Source of the DNA: Isoetes taiwanensis
Taxonomy: Eukaryota > Streptophyta > Lycopodiopsida > Isoetales > Isoetaceae
Length of the DNA: 64,000 bases
NCBI GenBank assembly: GCA_021234155.1
Contig: JAJEKV010000057.1
Coordinates: 6,541,821 to 6,605,820, forward strand
Reading direction: 5' to 3'
This document shows, in pieces, positions 59,930 through 64,000 of the stretch (position 1 is its first letter; every line of letters starts with the position of its first letter). Made by a program: the position numbers and the translations under genes. The notes beneath the pieces are model-generated. The model saw nothing but the letters and a program-made list of their open reading frames with translations. It searched no databases and had not been told where the DNA came from.

Positions 59930-60780
59930 CTGAAGAAAAGGAGGAAGTGCTTCCGAGGGCGGGAAACCAGATAAGTCTGGAAAGTGATCCTCACGGGAAT
60001 GAGGACGGGCGCCATTATGGTAATGGGCAATGAGGTCCCCGGCGGTTTGAAGAGCCGAGTATTAAGGCCAAGGGCAGGATCTGCATCAATGAGGAAGTGA
60101 GAGCGCACCATGTCTTCCAGGGCAGCATGGGCGTCTGAAGGAACAATGGCACTCCATGAGAAGGCAAACTGAAGACCCGGGCACCGACGCCGCATTCGGG
60201 TTGTAGTAAAAAATTGGACGCTGCCGATTTAAAGAGCTTACCAGGATGCATCTGAGGGCAGCACAGAAACTAGCTTGACGGTGTACTGAAGGGTCTGGTG
60301 AGGTGGCGGCATTCTGCAAGAAGGTATCAAGGCCATGAAGAGCATCAGCAGGCCGTTGCCAACCACGCTTATTAGCAATATAGAGCCAATTCTCAGTAGT
60401 GTCCAAGGTGGCATTATCCTCCCAATCTGAGCGTCGGACAAATCGGGGATCCCACCGGAGATCCGTCGAGATCTGAGGCGGAGTCGACCCAGCGTGGCCA
60501 TCCATGACCTTCGTCCAAAAGGGAAGACGCCCGGTAAGAGAGGAACCGTGGGGGAGGGACTCCTAAGGAAGCGTATGGAGAGGGAAGCATGCCCGCGTGG
60601 AGTTCGCGCAGCCATGTCCCTGAATGCTCGAACAAGATTCTGATCAAGAGCACGACACCAATGGTCCCACTCTGACGTAGAGAGTAATTGATAAACAGGA
60701 GGATTTACCCAACCCGTGGGGATGGTCTTGCTTTCCAGAAGGCCACGCAGTTGATTGTAGCCTCCCAAGTCGCGATATAA
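59930..60780 (-). pseudogene. A2 last accessory ORF
   Basis: The frame begins LGGYNQLRGLLESKTIPTGW. WDHWCRALDQNLVRAFRDMA, RWDPRFVRRSDWEDNATLDT, ENWLYIANKRGW and SDAHAALEDMVRSHFLID follow in shifted frames. Only its start is preserved in A1 (1335-1406). Tryptophan-rich, no known motif. It could be the C-terminal domain of the coiled-coil protein or a separate ORF. Confidence 0.5.
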
Positions 60781-60824
60781 ATTTGGGCAAACTCAAGATC
60801 GCCGGGATCGCCAAATTTTTGTCT

Positions 60825-62853
60825 ACCTGTTCAATGTTTCAGCCGCCACAGAGGTAAGTCCGAGCAAGTTCGTGCATGTACTCGCTCAAAAGGCTGAGAC
60901 GGATCAGATCCTTGAAATATTGGTTGGTTGATGATAACAACCAAGCGACATTGAGTTGCCTCGAAAAACACAAGGGGCCTCATCTCGAATTTATCATGGA
61001 GATCCGCCGGTAGAAGTCATGAAAACATAAGCCATTGGCTGAACAACACGGAAATGACCAAGTCGGGATCTTCGATTGAGCTGATCAAAGACTAAGAGGG
61101 CACAAAATAAACCCTTGTCTTCTACGTAAAGATCCGCCAGATCTCGAAGGAAATCCGCGACTTTGAGTGGTCATTGATGAACATTGCCATTGGTCGCGCA
61201 CCACTTCAAAAAGGAAAAGGTGCCGCCGGGCCACCACATAGTCAAGATAGCTGGAAGGAGTAGAGAAGTCCACGAGAATGTTGGTAGCAATGTCAATATA
61301 GCCCTCCCCGTTTGTTTTGGGCTTCTTCAAACAGATTGAACAGACTTCTTCGGGGTTGATGTTCAAGGTCACGGATCCGTTCTCCTTTTCTAAGAGAAGA
61401 CGGACTGATCACGGACCCGTTTAATAGGAAGCGTGGCATGTGAAGAAGATTGCCCAGAGTATTGAGACGGCGTGGCAATCTCCGTCATCGATGACCTTCG
61501 TTTCGAGCCTCCCAAAGCTGATCCGGATGGACGTTAGGCGATTGGTCACCGAGCCGAGGGAGGTGAGTCTAGCATCACGCTCGGTAAAGGTCATGAACTT
61601 GAGTGCGGTAATTTTGAGAAAGCTCCGCGGTACAAGGTGTCTAGCTTAGCAATGTCTTTCTCCTTGTCACCCGTGAGGGTGTCCTTTGTCTTGTTTTGCT
61701 CCAACAAGTCCCGAATGGTGGTTTGGAGCTGAACCTTCTGATGATCTTCAAAGCGGGCTGGTCCGATCCTCGAGCATTTTGAGATCCACACGGGCCTCGT
61801 AATAGAGCCGCGTGCTTTTCTTGAAGTTGTGCCTCTAAAGTTTGCACTTGTGCAATGGCAGCGTGAAGGTCTCTTTGAACTGCATCTGAAGCCTCCAGGG
61901 ACGCCTGAACACCATTCATGAGAGCGCCCCGTGAAGCTTGTAATCGCGCGGGCAGCCTTGAACATCCCGCCGGAATTGGTATAGAAGCTGGCGAGGATTT
62001 GGAGGGGCTGGGCCCTGTTGCGGCCTTGTCTGAGATTGTTGGGAGACATGACGGGAAGTGGAAGGCGAGGCTTCAATGGAGGAGGAGGAGACAAAGGATT
62101 ACGCGTGGTCCGGTTTTGAACATGACCGAAGGGAAGTCCGGGCGTGAAGGTACGTTCTGTTGATTTTAACGCCGGAATGCGAGACCGAAAGCGTGAACAG
62201 AAGATAATGACGGATGAGTGCCTGAAGATGGCCACCCACCGAGGCTTCATGTCCGGAGGGAGGGGGGTAGCCCATGCGGTCGACTTCATGAAGGAGACGG
62301 TAGAATAATATCTGGGGCCAATCAATATGGAGATTGGAGCGGATGGCAGTGATGACCATATTATAGAATGGCTTATTGATATGGGTGTTCTTGATAGAAT
62401 ACCCAAGCAATTTGGCGCCACGTAAACTTCACAAAAGTATCATGCGACTTAGGCAATATTTGTGAGGCGATCTTTGGTTGGCTTGATAAGCGTGAGCACC
62501 GAATCGAAAGTGGCGCCCATGTCCCGTAAGCAGCCCAAGATACGAAGGTTTTTGCAAGGGAATATGGAATACCTCAGAAATCAAAGGTTGTGTGAGCAAA
62601 ATGGTGGTGCCATCGACCACCGTAGCAAATCCTTCCGGGCTGTTGACGATGTGAGCGATAAACTGCTTCAATTGCTCGGTTTTGGGGCCGGAGCTCCATT
62701 CTTAAGAGAATTAAAGCTTGTGGCATTCAGCTACTTCCCGACTCAGACCAACAAGGGCCTCGCGAAAAGTGGGCGTCGAGAAAGATACAGACTCGAAAAG
62801 AGTCGCATCCCTTGGAGCAGAAGCTTGAAGTGTAGAAAACTTGGGTGCAGCCA
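60825..62853 (-). pseudogene. A2 sense coiled-coil ORF
   Basis: Homologue of A1 1452-3546. It starts MAAPKFSTLQ at 62853. Conserved pieces include FSTPTF, MLGYSIKNTHINKPFY (about 62410-62360), the coiled-coil segment (about 61920-61790) and DYVVARRHLF (about 61250-61220). It has more frameshifts than A1. Confidence 0.6.
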
Positions 62854-63029
62854 TGGCGAAGAGCCGCCGTAATGTAAGAACCGGCCCGAGAAGGCGGAGA
62901 GAGGAAACGTAAGACAAAGGCGCAGATAGACGAAAAGGTTTTAGGGCGCAAGTGTAGGTGAAGGGGCATGATGAGGGCGAACCTTCAACCGTTGATGATG
63001 CCGTGGCGACGGTCTGCATGGCGCAGGCT

Positions 63030-63390
63030 TAATTGAGAGGTAAAATTTTGGCTAAGTCCCCAATCGGTAAAGGGAGAAGCAATGAACGGTGGCGATGAGA
63101 CGTAAGGGAATGATCTGATGTGACAGATGGCAAAAGGACGTCTATTAATGTTTGACGGGCGTGAAAAGAAGGAACGACATTTAATGCTGACAACTCGAAG
63201 TGGGATATCATTAAAACGAAGGTGTCAGAAGGTACCATGGCTAGATATGCGGCGGGAGAAAAGATTCCCCATTTAGTAACAACCTTGCATTTCAACCACG
63301 TTGGCGAAATTTCTGATTGGGCCACATCGACAGGGAGGTCCTCGGTTGGCTATATAAGACGAACAAGGGCTTAAGCCGAGACACCGATGG
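63030..63390. promoter_or_regulatory. A2 bidirectional promoter-like spacer
   Basis: Aligns with A1 3740-4088. It keeps ATTGG (63316-63320), a CACAT in place of CACGT, and TATATAAG (63351-63358) in the same spacing. Confidence 0.5.
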
Positions 63391-63645
63391 CGCCAAGATG
63401 TTCTATTGGACTGCACGATAAGTGCACTATGCCTTCAAACTGCCTGGAGTGGATTACCTGCAAGATGGATTGCTTGGATCTCGGCGGTGCCACAACCGCA
63501 TTGCTATGGGACGGTGGTGTGCCGGATGGTCGAGCATCCCGATCCCCTGACTAATGGGATGGAGGTGGTGATTCACCTGCGCTGGGATCCGGAGCAGAAT
63601 TACTACCACATCCTGCGTATCACCTCTGCTCCGAACCCGGAGTAG
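63391..63645 (+). pseudogene. A2 copy of the antisense Cys-rich ORF
   Basis: It matches A1 4089-4328 in two frames. The first part reads CTMPSNCLEWITCKM; the last part reads MEVVIHLRWDP and LRITSAPNPE up to TAG 63643-63645. At least two frameshifts lie between. The start codon of A1 is not kept, but two ATGs lie upstream (63391 and 63402). Confidence 0.55.
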
Positions 63646-63649
63646 AGGG

Positions 63650-64000
63650 TGTTTGGGGTCTGGGTTCGGGAACTCCTGCAAGACAGCCCTCTGTGAGGAC
63701 CCTTGGATCTAACAGGAGAATCCGGGGACTATGTCACGCGGGATTTGCAAGAAAACAAAGGAGAGGGAAAAGAAAACAAAGAACAATGAGACAACAATGA
63801 TAAGCTTCCTTGATATCAATGATGATGATACATGAGCTCTCGCAACCAAGAGAAAACTGAAGTGAGACAAGACTCAAAACTCATCTAAAAATCATATGCT
63901 AGCTCTACTCATATATATAGTACAATGGCCTTTGGCCCAATATAGACACTCGATCGATCTCGGTGTTGGACTCACGAAAAGGAGGCCTGATTTGGTGGAA
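63650..64000 (-). repeat. A-family LTR, running off the right edge
   Basis: TGTTTGGGGTCTGGGTTCGG onward aligns with the start of 59314-59903 to the window end. It follows the antisense ORF stop by four bases. Confidence 0.88.

Larger units (their letters stand above)
59314..64000 (-). mobile_element. A2: A-family element without gag-pol, right end outside window
   Basis: The 3' LTR (59314-59903), PPT, last ORF, coiled-coil ORF, promoter spacer and antisense ORF follow the A1 plan. Directly after the antisense ORF stop (63645) a second LTR starts at 63650, with no PBS, gag or pol between. It is inserted in copia gag; CGTAC (59309-59313) is the left target site. It is either a deletion derivative or carries a further LTR insertion at 63650. 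Confidence 0.8.

Overview
The window is nuclear DNA of a land plant. It carries Athila/Tat-type and chromodomain Ty3 retrotransposons, Ty1/copia, a plant L1-type LINE, and one intron-containing host gene, a DEAD-box RNA helicase of the RH57/ROK1 group. Dense nesting of old elements fits a large non-flowering plant genome (lycophyte, fern or gymnosperm), but the sequence does not settle which. Almost all coding DNA is transposon-derived and broken.

Layout. 1-296 (-): first exon of an unidentified gene running off the left edge. 970-1335 (+): Myb/SANT-like domain fragment. 1335-24263 (-): Athila/Tat-type element A1, with LTR, gag and pol, then an antisense Cys-rich ORF and a sense coiled-coil ORF; its 3' end is missing. 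Chromovirus B (8806-21993, -) is inserted between A1 gag and A1 protease. 24264-27110 (+): dead DUF7869-like transposase-type gene. 27202-27519 (-): small hypothetical ORF behind a TATA box and 28-bp repeats. 29668-32147 (+): RH57-like helicase, 11 exons, intact, enclosed by a perfect 63-bp inverted repeat. 33430-33557: strong hairpin. 35185-36447: truncated LTR of the B family. 38255-39383: copia remnant.

39530-55194 (+) is a second B-family chromovirus-like element, called B2. Its LTR is split by a 2.3-kb TTAA-flanked DNA transposon. Its leader holds an ORF ending in a histone H3 domain, itself split by a hAT-type MITE, followed by a full-length LINE (45961-52820, -), a second unknown ORF, and gag. 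Gag is cut by a copia element (55195-59313 and beyond, -), which is in turn cut by A2 (59314-64000 and beyond, -), an A-family copy without gag-pol.

The most notable system is a chromovirus lineage carrying a histone H3-like reading frame between the 5' LTR and gag. Two separate copies (B at 19783-18532, and B2 at 44152-45858) show it in the same place, followed by a second unknown ORF. B has an integrase chromodomain, so one element type carries both a chromodomain and an H3-like protein. The second notable system is the bidirectional module of the A family: a conserved promoter-like spacer, with a sense coiled-coil ORF on one side and an antisense 79-residue Cys-rich ORF on the other, seen in both A1 and A2.
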